Below the pieces are notes generated by a model. The model saw only the letters and a list, made by a program, of their open reading frames with translations. It searched no databases and had not been told where the DNA came from. From Paenibacillus sp. BSR1-1 (GTDB taxonomy: Bacteria; Bacillota; Bacilli; Bacillales; Cytobacillaceae): 64,000 nucleotides of DNA. Each line of letters opens with the position of its first letter. The stretch's first letter is position 1. This document shows positions 41,233 to 50,580 of this stretch, one piece after another. The stretch covers positions 60,204 through 124,203 of the forward strand of contig NZ_JAQMWQ010000017.1 in assembly GCF_030403775.1 (NCBI RefSeq), written 5' to 3'. Both the position numbers and the translations under genes were made by a program.

Positions 41233-43869
41233 TCAAATGGATTTTACCCATTCTTCCACGAATTGTAAAGCGGATTCAAGTTTTTCAGGGTCTTTCCCGC
41301 CTGCTTGGGCCATGTCAGGACGACCGCCGCCGCCGCCGCCGCATCTCGTTGCTACTTCTTTGATCAGCTTGCCGGCATGATAGCCTTTATCAATTAAATC
41401 CTTCGTAACTGCTGCAATTAAATTAACTTTTCCTTCATGAGCACTGCCTAATACGATAACTGCAGAACCTAATTTTTGCTTTAAATCATCTGCCATATTT
41501 CTTAAGTTGTTCATATCAGCAGCCTGAACTTTAGCAGATAACACCTTAACTCCATCTATTTCTTTAACATTAGACACGAGGTTACCAGCTTCAATATTCC
41601 CAAGCTTTGCAGCAAGTGATTCGTTTTCACGTTGAAGCTGTTTGATTTCAGTCAATAAACCTTCAATTCTCACAGCGATATCTTTTGGATTAGTTTTAAG
41701 TTTTTCAGCTGCTTCCTTTAATAAGCCAACTTGTTCATTTAAGGCTTTATAAGCGGATTCGCCTGTAACTGCTTCAATCCGTCTAGTACCAGCCCCAATT
41801 CCACCTTCTGAAACGATTTTAAATAAGCCGATCACAGAAGTGTTTGGAACATGACAGCCGCCGCAAAGCTCAAGGCTGTAATCGCCAACTTTTACAACAC
41901 GGACAATATCGCCATATTTTTCGCCGAAAAGAGCCATTGCCCCCATTGCTTTTGCTTCAGCAATTGGCTTTAGGCTGATATTGACTTCAATATTACTCCA
42001 GACTTTTTCATTAACGATTTTTTCAATCTGCTCCAGTTCCTCCGGTTTAATTTGACCGAAATGCGAAAAGTCAAAACGAAGGCGGTCTGGTTCAACAAGA
42101 GAACCTGCTTGGTTCACATGCTCGCCAAGAACATCCTTTAATGCTTGATGCAGCAAGTGAGTAGCTGTATGGTTTTTAATAATTTTTACGCGGTTATCCG
42201 CATCGACAGCAGCCGTAACTTGATGATTTGTTTTTAATGTACCTGATTTAACGACAACTTGATGCAGGTTTTGACCGTTTGGTGCTTTTTGAACATCTTT
42301 TACAAAAACACTTACACCATCGCCCTCAATCAGGCCGCGGTCAGCGATTTGTCCGCCGCTTTCAGCATAGAAAGGTGTTACGTCTAAGATAAGCTGTACT
42401 TCCTCACCGGCTGCAGCCTCATTTGCAAGCTCACCATTTTTTATAATAGCTAATACAGAAGAAGTTGTTTGAAGCTGGTCATAACCAACAAACTTGCTTT
42501 CTACCGTCACATCGCGCAGTACTCCGCCTTGAACCTGCATCGAATCAACGTCCGCACGTGCTTTTCGTGCACGTTCCCGCTGCTGCTCCATTTCTACCTC
42601 GAAGCCTGCATGATCAACCTTCATACCTTCTTCTTCTGCATATTCTTCAGTTAGTTCAACTGGGAAGCCGTAAGTATCATAAAGACGGAAAATGTCTTCA
42701 CCCGAAATCGTATTGCTTCCTTTAGCTTTTTCCTTTTTAATAACACTTGCTAAAATAGCTAAGCCTTCATGAAGGGTTTCATGGAAACGCTCTTCTTCGT
42801 TCTTGATGACTTTTTGAATAAATTCTTCCTTATCTTTTACTTCAGGGTAAAAATCCTGCATGATTTCCCCGACGACTGGAACCAGTTCAAACATAAATGG
42901 ACGATTAATATTAATTTGCTTCGCGTAACGGACAGCTCGGCGGAGCAAACGTCTTAATACATAGCCGCGGCCTTCATTTGATGGCAAGGCCCCGTCCCCA
43001 ATTGCAAAAGCAACGGTACGAATATGGTCTGCGATAACTTTGAAAGCGACGTCACGCTCTTTATCTACACCGTATTTATCACCAGAAATTCCTTCTGTAG
43101 CACGGATAATCGGGATAAATAAATCAGTATCAAAATTGGTTGGAACATTTTGAACAACGGATGCCATCCGCTCTAATCCCATTCCAGTATCAATGTTTTT
43201 CTTTGGAAGCGGAGTATAACTGCCATCAGGATTATGGTTAAATTGCGAAAATACCAGATTCCAAACCTCAAGGTAGCGTTCATTTTCTCCGCCTGGATAT
43301 AACTCAGGGTCGCTCGGATCATTTCCATACTCAGGACCGCGATCATAGAAAATTTCCGTGTTCGGACCGCTTGGGCCTTCCCCAATATCCCAGAAGTTTC
43401 CTTCAAGTCGAATAATGCGCTCCTCCGGTACTCCGATCGTTTTATTCCAAAGTTCGTATGCTTCATTATCTTCTGGATGGATGGTTACTGATAATAGCTC
43501 TGGGTCAAAGCCAATCCATTTTTCAGAGGTTAAAAACTCCCATGCCCATTCTATGGCTTCCTTTTTAAAATACTCGCCGATAGAAAAATTGCCAAGCATT
43601 TCAAAGAAGGTATGGTGGCGGGCTGTTTTCCCGACATTCTCAATGTCGTTTGTACGAATTGATTTTTGAGCATTTGTAATTCTTGGATTTTCCGGTACGA
43701 CACGGCCGTCGAAATATTTCTTTAAGGTTGCCACACCGCTATTAATCCACAATAGTGATGGATCATCATGCGGGACAAGTGAAGCACTTGGTTCAACATG
43801 GTGTCCTTTTTCTTTGCTGAAAAAATCAAGAAACATTTGGCGGATCTGTGATCCCGTTAAGTTTTTCAT
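41233..43869 (-). CDS. alaS: Alanyl-tRNA synthetase
   Basis: Charges tRNA-Ala. 878 residues in the usual order: class II catalytic domain at the N-terminus (FFEMLGNFSIGEYFK), tRNA recognition region, editing domain with zinc ligands (HTATHLLHQAL and CGGCHVPNT) and the C-terminal oligomerisation/DHHA1 domain with a glycine-rich loop (RCGGGGGGRPDMAQAGG). ATG at 43869 after AAGGAGG. Controlled by a T-box leader. Confidence 0.98.
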   Translation of the reverse strand: MKNLTGSQIRQMFLDFFSKEKGHHVEPSASLVPHDDPSLLWINSGVATLKKYFDGRVVPENPRITNAQKSIRTNDIENVGKTARHHTFFEMLGNFSIGEYFKKEAIEWAWEFLTSEKWIGFDPELLSVTIHPEDNEAYELWNKTIGVPEERIIRLEGNFWDIGEGPSGPNTEIFYDRGPEYGNDPSDPELYPGGENERYLEVWNLVFSQFNHNPDGSYTPLPKKNIDTGMGLERMASVVQNVPTNFDTDLFIPIIRATEGISGDKYGVDKERDVAFKVIADHIRTVAFAIGDGALPSNEGRGYVLRRLLRRAVRYAKQININRPFMFELVPVVGEIMQDFYPEVKDKEEFIQKVIKNEEERFHETLHEGLAILASVIKKEKAKGSNTISGEDIFRLYDTYGFPVELTEEYAEEEGMKVDHAGFEVEMEQQRERARKARADVDSMQVQGGVLRDVTVESKFVGYDQLQTTSSVLAIIKNGELANEAAAGEEVQLILDVTPFYAESGGQIADRGLIEGDGVSVFVKDVQKAPNGQNLHQVVVKSGTLKTNHQVTAAVDADNRVKIIKNHTATHLLHQALKDVLGEHVNQAGSLVEPDRLRFDFSHFGQIKPEELEQIEKIVNEKVWSNIEVNISLKPIAEAKAMGAMALFGEKYGDIVRVVKVGDYSLELCGGCHVPNTSVIGLFKIVSEGGIGAGTRRIEAVTGESAYKALNEQVGLLKEAAEKLKTNPKDIAVRIEGLLTEIKQLQRENESLAAKLGNIEAGNLVSNVKEIDGVKVLSAKVQAADMNNLRNMADDLKQKLGSAVIVLGSAHEGKVNLIAAVTKDLIDKGYHAGKLIKEVATRCGGGGGGRPDMAQAGGKDPEKLESALQFVEEWVKSI

Positions 43870-43902
43870 AATATAGACCTCCTTATATATGTAAAAAAGA
43901 AT

Positions 43903-44168
43903 ACAAAAAAGCCCTCATCCCTATAGCAGGGACGAGAGCTATGTCTCGCGGTACCACCCTGATTATGAATACAAAAGCACGTATCCATCTCTCAATAGAG
44001 CCTTAACGCGGCTAAAACGGCAGTGGTTAGCTGCACTCTGGACTAGCTTCTGTCATCCTTCATCTAGAGCTACTTTCAGCCGGGGAAGCTCCTCTCTTCA
44101 GCGCAATTTGCGCTACAGATGGTCTACAACATACTAAGGTCCTTCAACATGTTCATCCAATTATTCTA
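43903..44168 (-). ncRNA. T-box leader of alaS
   Basis: On the minus strand the leader has the T-box sequence AGGGTGGTACCGCG (about 43948-43961), followed by a terminator stem GCTCTCGTCCCT / AGGGATGAGGGC and TTTTTTG. Upstream are the stem I elements. A GCU (alanine) triplet in GAAGCUAGUCC is a candidate specifier, though I could not fold the RNA. Uncharged tRNA-Ala should stabilise the antiterminator. Confidence 0.95.
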
Positions 44169-44174
44169 TATCGA

Positions 44175-44203
44175 ATTATATCCACCCAGAAAACGTTTGT
44201 CAA
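44175..44203 (-). promoter_or_regulatory. Sigma-A-type promoter of alaS
   Basis: Minus strand TTGACA (44198-44203), 17-base spacer, TATAAT (44175-44180): full consensus. Transcription would begin near 44168, at the T-box leader. Confidence 0.92.
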
Positions 44204-44207
44204 TTTC

Positions 44208-45287
44208 TTATGTTGGCGAATCAGGCGTTTCCCGCTGCATAAAATGATTTTTAGCATGAAGGATCGCTACTTTAAGAACAACTAGGATTGGGACTGCTAA
44301 TATCAATCCTAATATCCCGCCAATTTCTCCTCCTGCCGTTAACGCCACCATGATTAATAATGGGTGCATATGAAGACTTTTCCCAACAATATACGGGGAT
44401 AAAATATTCCCTTCAAGAAATTGCAATCCAAACACAATGACTAAGGTGATAATGACCAGCTTAACGGATGTAGTGGCTGCAATAATGACAGCAGGCACCG
44501 CGCCGATTATCGGTCCAAAGTAAGGGATCACATTTGTGGCACCAACTATTAACCCTAATAACAATGGATATTTTAAATGAAATATCCAAAATAATAACGC
44601 CGAAATACTCCCGATAATAATACATACCAACAACTGACCCCTGATATAGCTGCCAAGGGAATCATCGACATCCTTAAGAAAAGCCGTTCCTTTTTTACGC
44701 CATTTTTTCGGAGTCAAATACCAAACTGCCCGTTTTATCAACGGAAAATCCTTTAACATATAAAAAGCAATAAACGGAATAATCATAAAGATTAATGCCG
44801 AATTCAACAACTTCATTAAGATATTCACAATTACCGTCAAAAGAGAATCCATCTTTTTTTCAATTGCGTCAATACCATCATTTAATTTAGTTTGCAGACC
44901 ATCTGGCCATGCTCTCGTGTGGGATTGTAAATGATTAATCCAGCCCCGGTATTGCTTCGCAAATGCTGGAGCACTTTCTGACAGGTCCTTTAATTGGTCG
45001 ATGATGACGGGAATTCCTTTATAGAGAGCAAAACCGATTCCGCCAAAAAACAGCACATATATTAAAATAATAGCAAGACCACGGTGCAGCCCTTTTTCAT
45101 GCAATTTTTCAACAATGGGATGAAGTAAATATGTAATGAATCCCGCTATGACAAAGGGGAGAACAATGATTGCAGCCATTCTTACAATCGGCATCCAGAC
45201 AAAGCTGATTTTTAGAAAAACAAAAATGGCAATTAATAAAAGGAGCAAAAATCCGATTCTGTAATACCATTTCATTCGAATGTCCAC
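44208..45287 (-). CDS. AI-2E family transporter (YrrI)
   Basis: 359-residue polytopic membrane protein (about seven to eight helices) of the UPF0118/AI-2E family; members are efflux or ion-coupled transporters, and few are proven to export autoinducer-2. The family motifs GLVVGATN-like (LIVGATNVIPYFGPIIGAVPA) and LEGNILSPYIVGK are present. GTG start at 45287 after AAAGGAGG. Gene order matches yrrI. Confidence 0.9.
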   Translation of the reverse strand: MDIRMKWYYRIGFLLLLLIAIFVFLKISFVWMPIVRMAAIIVLPFVIAGFITYLLHPIVEKLHEKGLHRGLAIILIYVLFFGGIGFALYKGIPVIIDQLKDLSESAPAFAKQYRGWINHLQSHTRAWPDGLQTKLNDGIDAIEKKMDSLLTVIVNILMKLLNSALIFMIIPFIAFYMLKDFPLIKRAVWYLTPKKWRKKGTAFLKDVDDSLGSYIRGQLLVCIIIGSISALLFWIFHLKYPLLLGLIVGATNVIPYFGPIIGAVPAVIIAATTSVKLVIITLVIVFGLQFLEGNILSPYIVGKSLHMHPLLIMVALTAGGEIGGILGLILAVPILVVLKVAILHAKNHFMQRETPDSPT

Positions 45288-45338
45288 GCCCTAGCCTCCT
45301 TTCTTTTAGTTTTGGAGACATTTCAATGGAATATTCAA

Positions 45339-45364
45339 AATCCCCCTCAAATTTGAGGGGGATT
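45339..45364 (-). terminator. Perfect 26-bp palindromic terminator after yrzQ
   Basis: AATCCCCCTCAAATTTGAGGGGGATT is a perfect palindrome, followed on the minus strand by TTTGAATATT. It lies four bases after the yrzQ stop. Confidence 0.8.
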
Positions 45365-45368
45365 AATT

Positions 45369-45503
45369 TTAAAACATCGCTCGTTTTACTTTCTTTTGCA
45401 TTCTTTTCATATTGCGGGCTGACAGCATATTATTTCTTTGGGCGATATTATATGCCGCCATTCCAGCACCAAAGGCAACCATCGTCGTCATCATTTTATT
45501 CAT
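45369..45503 (-). CDS. yrzQ: YrzQ family small protein (DUF3918)
   Basis: 44 residues: NKMMTTMVAFGAGMAAYNIA then a basic C-terminus (MKRMQKKVKRAMF). ATG at 45503 after GAGGTGAGG; the open frame extends 21 codons upstream but without a ribosome site. One short hydrophobic segment. Function unknown. Confidence 0.85.
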   Translation of the reverse strand: MNKMMTTMVAFGAGMAAYNIAQRNNMLSARNMKRMQKKVKRAMF

Positions 45504-45525
45504 ACGCCTCACCTCTTTGCAATAT

Positions 45526-45717
45526 TTAAAGGGTGTAACGACGTTCTTCTTCTTCAAACAAATCATCCAGAGAACTTAGGGATCCATCTTCTTCGACTTG
45601 ATGGGTGTTGATTATACCTTTGTTAAGGGAAAGTTCAATAAAACAATTCCAGCAATAATATTGGTTGATACCAATTTTGCCGATATCCTTGCTTTGACAA
45701 TTAGGACACTTAAACAT
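45526..45717 (-). CDS. yrzR: YrzR family zinc-ribbon-like small protein
   Basis: 63 residues with two CXXC pairs (FKCPNCQSKDIG and YYCWNCFIEL), which should bind a zinc ion, and an acidic C-terminus. ATG at 45717 after GAGGTG. Function unknown. Between yrrD and yrzQ on the same strand. Confidence 0.85.
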   Translation of the reverse strand: MFKCPNCQSKDIGKIGINQYYCWNCFIELSLNKGIINTHQVEEDGSLSSLDDLFEEEERRYTL

Positions 45718-45728
45718 GAAAAGACACC

Positions 45729-46205
45729 TCACGTATGATCTACATCAACGATAATGGCATCCTTTCCGATCGCTAAGGGCTTCCCGGATTGAACCACTTG
45801 TTTCCCTTCTGTAATCTCCGAAAAGAAGCCATCCGTGATTTCGTACCCTACGATTGTGCCCACTTCCTCCTGAAAATATACATCTTTTAACATTCCGAGC
45901 GACTCACCGCTCTTTGTTAGCATCATCATTCCATCTAGAGAATGTTGATGGGTCAAGGTATATTCAGGGCTCTCTTTCAACTTTTCCAATTCATCGGCAT
46001 CCTCAATCATTACCCCATCCCAGCCAAAGGAGGCTACTTTTTGAATATCTAGAAAATAGGATTGTTTGAAGAAAACGCCTTTTTTAACTAAAAGACCATT
46101 TACTTTTCCATTGCTGGAAATACAAAGGTCGTGAATTTCACCAATTTTTGTTCCTTTTTTAGTGTCAAAAACCGGCTGTCCTTTTAATAATGAAAATGTC
46201 CGCAA
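45729..46205 (-). CDS. yrrD: PRC-barrel domain protein YrrD
   Basis: About 158 residues with two PRC-barrel-like repeats (KGQPVFDTKKGTKIGEIHDLCIS and SLDGMMMLTKSGESLGMLKDVYF). Function unknown. I prefer TTG at 46205 because GAGAGGGGGTGG lies seven or so bases upstream and the protein then begins at the first barrel. An ATG at 46247 would add 14 residues and overlap recD2 by eight bases, but its ribosome site is poor. Either is possible. Confidence 0.82.
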   Translation of the reverse strand: MRTFSLLKGQPVFDTKKGTKIGEIHDLCISSNGKVNGLLVKKGVFFKQSYFLDIQKVASFGWDGVMIEDADELEKLKESPEYTLTHQHSLDGMMMLTKSGESLGMLKDVYFQEEVGTIVGYEITDGFFSEITEGKQVVQSGKPLAIGKDAIIVDVDHT

Positions 46206-46239
46206 AGAGTGTCCCACCCCCTCTCGAACATTTATAGTT

Positions 46240-48651
46240 TCAGTCATTCACCATAAAATCATAAGGGGTAACGTTTTCCATGCCCACCATTGGATTGACC
46301 AGCATTAGCTCCTCTTCCAACGACATTTCACCTTCAGCTGCTTTTGAAGCTAAACTGGAATCATTTGCCGGAATGGTTTCACGAAGCTTTTCACATAGGG
46401 TGGTTTGCCTTTTCGATTCATCCGCTCGTTCGACGCCTATTCTAAGTGCATCTTCTTCGCCGCATAATATCAAGGATTGCTTGCTTCTTGTAATCGCCGT
46501 ATAGATTAAATTGCGCTGCAGCATTCGGTAATAACTTCTTGTTATCGGAAGGATGACGATAGGAAATTCGCTGCCCTGTGATTTATGGACAGAACAGCAA
46601 TAAGCATGGGTAATTTGACTTAAATCCTGCCTAGTGTATTCGACTTCATTGCCTTCAAAGGAAATGTAAATCATATCTTGTTTTTCGGTATTTTCCTTCG
46701 CATAAATAATCGAGATAATTTCACCAATATCACCATTAAATACATTGCTTTCCGGCTGATTAACAAGCTGAAGCACCTTATCGCCAATTCGGTACTTCAC
46801 TTCACCAAAGGTGATTTCCTTTCTTGTGCCCTCCGGATTCGGATTAAATATTTCCTGCAGCAATAGATTTAATCGGTCAATTCCTGCTGGTCCTCGATAC
46901 ATAGGGGCTAATACTTGAATATCCTTGGCGGTATAGCCTTTATTTTTGGCATTAATTGCAACCTTTTCGACTACCTGTGAAATCTGGGCTGTTGAACATC
47001 TAATAAACGAACGGTCTGGCTTTCGTTCTGCGACATTGGCCGGCAATTGTCCCTTTTTAATTTCATGGGCCAGTTCGATAATAGAGGAGCCTTCTGCCTG
47101 GCGGTATATATCGGTTAATCGTACAGTTGGAATTCGTTCCGATTGCAGCAGGTCTTTTAATACTTGACCAGGTCCAACGGATGGCAGCTGGTCTTCATCC
47201 CCGACTAAAATCACTTGAATATTCTCAGGTAGTGCTTTAAACAATTGATTGGCAAGCCAAATATCGAGCATGGAGGTCTCATCGACAATCAGGATTTTTC
47301 CTTCAAGAGGACTGTCTTCAGCTCGGTCAAATCCTTCTGAACCGTTAAATCCAAGCAGACGGTGAATCGTCACCGCTGGGAGCCCTGTTGATTCGCTCAT
47401 CCTTTTAGCTGCTCTCCCAGTTGGTGCGGCCAGCAAAAATGGAAACGGTTCATCTTTTTTTAGGTAATCCTTCAGCTCCAATGAACAGCCATGCAACTCG
47501 GCATATAACTCGACAATTCCTTTGATGACTGTTGTTTTTCCTGTTCCGGGTCCCCCTGTTAGGATCAACATTGGTGACATTAACGCTGTTTGAATCGCTT
47601 CTTTTTGGGTTGGGGCATATTGAACCCCAATTCGCTCCTCTAAGCTTCCCAATGAAAGCAAAAACTCCGATTCTGGAAATTGTTCTTTGTACTCTGTTTG
47701 TTTTAGAATACGATTGATGCTAGTAACAAGTCCCTTTTCCGCAAAAAATAAGGAAGGTAAATATACACGCCTCTCTTCCCCAATTATTTTTCCTTCTTCT
47801 TCAAGCTTAATAATCTCGTTGGAGATATTTATGTATTCGATTTGATCCCGTTTATTTTCTTCTAAAAGTGCTCTTACCCTCTCAAGCAAATCCTCGACTT
47901 GCATAAAAACATGACCGGTTTGCATGCTTTCATTTTCTAGGATATAGAGGCAGGCTGCTTTAATTCGGTCAGGATGGCTGCCGGTGATGCCAAGCTGGTA
48001 GCCCAGTTCGTCCGCGCGGCCAAATCCAATCCCTTCAATATCCTCAACAAGCTGATATGGATTTTTTTGAATAGTACTTAAGGTTTCTTCTTTATACACC
48101 TGATAAATCCGCATCGATAACTGCGGCCCGAAGCCATATTGATTTAGCGCGACCATGACCTGCTCAAGCCCTTGATGCTCCATCAAAGTGTCGTAAAGCA
48201 GCTTGGCCTTATCAGGAGGGAGCTTTGGCACCGAATCTAAGAGTGACGGCTGATTAAGAATTTTCGAAATCGCGTTTTCCCCTAACGTTTCTACAATGTT
48301 TTCGGCCGTCTTTTTTCCAATTCCTTTAAACATTTCGCCAGATAAATAAGCAATCACGCCTTGTTTTGACTGCGGCATATCCTTCCTAAAATGATTAGTT
48401 TGAAATTGCAGTCCGAACTTCGGATGATCTTTAAACTCACCGTAGAAAATATAGGTTTCCTGCTCATGGATTTTTGGAAAATAGCCGGTGATGACCGCTT
48501 CCTTGTCATCATACGAATGATTGGTTTCATCAACCCGGATCCTTAAGACCGTATAAAGATTCTGCTCATTGTGAAAAATCGTAACAATTGGTCTGCCCTT
48601 CACAAACTTCCCTTGTTCGGCAAATAAATCAAGCGAGTCCTGTTTTTCCAT
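46240..48651 (-). CDS. recD2: ATP-dependent RecD2 DNA helicase (YrrC)
   Basis: 5'-3' superfamily 1B helicase that works without RecBC and supports replication fork progress and repair. 803 residues: a RecD2-specific N-terminal domain with helix-hairpin-helix motifs (GMFKGIGKKTAENIVE, IEGIGFGRADELG), Walker A GGPGTGKTTVIKG, Walker B DETSMLD, motif III GDEDQLPSVGPG and C-terminal motif VHKSQGSEF. ATG at 48651 after GGAGGGAGG. Confidence 0.96.
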   Translation of the reverse strand: MEKQDSLDLFAEQGKFVKGRPIVTIFHNEQNLYTVLRIRVDETNHSYDDKEAVITGYFPKIHEQETYIFYGEFKDHPKFGLQFQTNHFRKDMPQSKQGVIAYLSGEMFKGIGKKTAENIVETLGENAISKILNQPSLLDSVPKLPPDKAKLLYDTLMEHQGLEQVMVALNQYGFGPQLSMRIYQVYKEETLSTIQKNPYQLVEDIEGIGFGRADELGYQLGITGSHPDRIKAACLYILENESMQTGHVFMQVEDLLERVRALLEENKRDQIEYINISNEIIKLEEEGKIIGEERRVYLPSLFFAEKGLVTSINRILKQTEYKEQFPESEFLLSLGSLEERIGVQYAPTQKEAIQTALMSPMLILTGGPGTGKTTVIKGIVELYAELHGCSLELKDYLKKDEPFPFLLAAPTGRAAKRMSESTGLPAVTIHRLLGFNGSEGFDRAEDSPLEGKILIVDETSMLDIWLANQLFKALPENIQVILVGDEDQLPSVGPGQVLKDLLQSERIPTVRLTDIYRQAEGSSIIELAHEIKKGQLPANVAERKPDRSFIRCSTAQISQVVEKVAINAKNKGYTAKDIQVLAPMYRGPAGIDRLNLLLQEIFNPNPEGTRKEITFGEVKYRIGDKVLQLVNQPESNVFNGDIGEIISIIYAKENTEKQDMIYISFEGNEVEYTRQDLSQITHAYCCSVHKSQGSEFPIVILPITRSYYRMLQRNLIYTAITRSKQSLILCGEEDALRIGVERADESKRQTTLCEKLRETIPANDSSLASKAAEGEMSLEEELMLVNPMVGMENVTPYDFMVND

Positions 48652-48684
48652 TATGCTCCCTCCCTCCACTTAAAATTTAATACT

Positions 48685-49338
48685 TTATTGATTATTTTCA
48701 ATTAATTTTTTGGCATGACCAGCAAGCATATGGTCTGGTTGAATGTCTAAAGCTTTTTGGAACATTTCTAATGCTTTATCAGCATTTTCTTTAAATGCAT
48801 ACGATACACCTAAATTATAGTAAGCATCTGAATGATGAGGATCTATCTCCACACATTTTTCGAATTGAACCATCGACTCATCAATGAGCTCTAACTGGGC
48901 TAAACATAAGCCATATTGAAAACGTGCTTCGGCATCGCTTTCATTTAGCTCGACGCTTCTTTGCAAATAGGGAAGAGCATACCTTCCTTGGTCTAAACTG
49001 ACTAGAGTTAATCCCAGCATAAAGAAATTGTCAGCCGACTGAAGTCCTTTTTTCAACGCGGTTTCAAACATATTTTTCGCTTCGTTGAATAAGTCTTTGC
49101 TAAAAAGTAAATTACCGATACTATAGTACGCAGCCGCTGCGTTTTCATCTATTTGGATTGCTTTTTGATAGAAGTTTAGAGCTCTTTCATCGTCCCCAAC
49201 TGCTGAGAGGACGTTGCCAAAATTTATATAAGCAATAGGGTCTTTTGGGTTTTCTTCTATAGCTTCGTTAAAGGCCTTTGCTGCCTCTTCCCAGTTCCCT
49301 TCTTGCATGTACTGTACACCCAATTGGTTTTTATCCAT
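48685..49338 (-). CDS. yrrB: TPR-repeat protein YrrB
   Basis: 217 residues made of about six tetratricopeptide repeats (e.g. AYINFGNVLSAVGDDERALNFY, AYYSIGNLLFSKDLFNEAKN), a scaffold for protein interactions. The partner is not known. ATG at 49338 after GGAGTG. It lies between mnmA and recD2, conserved with B. subtilis, and is separated from mnmA by a terminator. Confidence 0.93.
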   Translation of the reverse strand: MDKNQLGVQYMQEGNWEEAAKAFNEAIEENPKDPIAYINFGNVLSAVGDDERALNFYQKAIQIDENAAAAYYSIGNLLFSKDLFNEAKNMFETALKKGLQSADNFFMLGLTLVSLDQGRYALPYLQRSVELNESDAEARFQYGLCLAQLELIDESMVQFEKCVEIDPHHSDAYYNLGVSYAFKENADKALEMFQKALDIQPDHMLAGHAKKLIENNQ

Positions 49339-49378
49339 TCCAATCACTCCATTCTAAAGGAAAGTATATCATATTCCG

Positions 49379-49412
49379 TAAAAAAAACCCTGACTCCAGA
49401 GCAGGAATCAGG
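49379..49412 (-). terminator. Terminator of mnmA
   Basis: On the minus strand CCCTGATTCC, short loop, GGAGTCAGGG and a run of eight T residues, just after the mnmA stop codon. Confidence 0.92.
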
Positions 49413-49419
49413 GCCGCTT

Positions 49420-50538
49420 TTATCCGACATAAGTCAGACGCTCACCATTTTTATATACTTCGTCAATCGTTCCCCCGCCAAGGCATTCATCACCATTGTA
49501 AAATACTGCTGCCTGTCCAGGTGTGACGGCACGAATTGGTTCATGGAAAATAACTTCTGCCCGGCCGCCTTCTAGTGGACGAACTGTTACCTTATTATCT
49601 TCCTGTCGATAACGGAATTTTGCTGTACACTCGAATTCTGACGGTTTTTCCTGATTGGACACCCAGCTGACATTGGCCACGATGATCGAATCGGAATATA
49701 ACTTTTCGTTATGAAAACCTTGTCCGACATACAGGACATTTCTATTTAAATCCTTACCGATGGCAAACCATGGGTCACCCGAACCGCCAATGCCAAGTCC
49801 ATGGCGTTGGCCGATTGTATGATACATCAGGCCTTCATGCTTGCCCTTTACTTCGCCTTCGAATGTTTCCATTTTACCAGGCTGCGCCGGTAAATATTGT
49901 CCTAAGAATTCCTTAAAATTGCGTTCCCCAATGAAACAAATCCCTGTGCTGTCCTTTTTCGCCGCGGTTGCCAGGTTCGCTTCCTTGGCAATTTCCCGTA
50001 CTCTCGCTTTTTCTAAATTGCCGATTGGAAACATAACTTTACTTAGCTGCTCCTGAGACAACTGGTTCAAGAAATACGTTTGGTCCTTGTTTTCATCCAG
50101 ACCGCGGAGCATTTTGTATTCTCCATCACGATATTCTACCTGTGCATAATGGCCAGTCGCAAGATAGTCCGCTCCCAGCTTCATAGCATGCTCGAGGAAG
50201 GCTTTAAATTTGATTTCCTTATTGCACATCACGTCGGGATTTGGAGTTCTTCCCGCCTTATATTCTTCAAGGAAATAGGTAAATACCTTGTCCCAATATT
50301 GCTTTTCAAAATTAACGGCATAATACGGAATACCGATTTGATTGCAGACACGAATCACGTCTTCATAGTCTTCCGTCGCTGTACAAACACCGTTTTCATC
50401 GGTGTCATCCCAGTTTTTCATGAAAATGCCGATGACATCATAGCCCTGCTGCTTTAATAAAAGCGCTGCTACTGAGGAATCCACCCCTCCGGACATTCCA
50501 ACAACAACCCGTGTGTTTTTAGGATCTTTTCTTTCCAA
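49420..50538 (-). CDS. mnmA: tRNA 2-thiouridylase MnmA (TrmU)
   Basis: Adds sulfur at position 2 of the wobble uridine in tRNA-Lys, Glu and Gln. 372 residues; PP-loop GMSGGVDSSVAALLL near the N-terminus, catalytic Cys pair in PDVMCNKEIKF and STGICFIGERNF. TTG start at 50538, eight bases after GAGAGGTG; codons upstream lack a site. It follows the cysteine desulfurase gene, its sulfur donor. Confidence 0.96.
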   Translation of the reverse strand: MERKDPKNTRVVVGMSGGVDSSVAALLLKQQGYDVIGIFMKNWDDTDENGVCTATEDYEDVIRVCNQIGIPYYAVNFEKQYWDKVFTYFLEEYKAGRTPNPDVMCNKEIKFKAFLEHAMKLGADYLATGHYAQVEYRDGEYKMLRGLDENKDQTYFLNQLSQEQLSKVMFPIGNLEKARVREIAKEANLATAAKKDSTGICFIGERNFKEFLGQYLPAQPGKMETFEGEVKGKHEGLMYHTIGQRHGLGIGGSGDPWFAIGKDLNRNVLYVGQGFHNEKLYSDSIIVANVSWVSNQEKPSEFECTAKFRYRQEDNKVTVRPLEGGRAEVIFHEPIRAVTPGQAAVFYNGDECLGGGTIDEVYKNGERLTYVG

Positions 50539-50580
50539 TTGTAATTCACCTCTCTTTTTGCCGAAACTTTTGCTGTACAT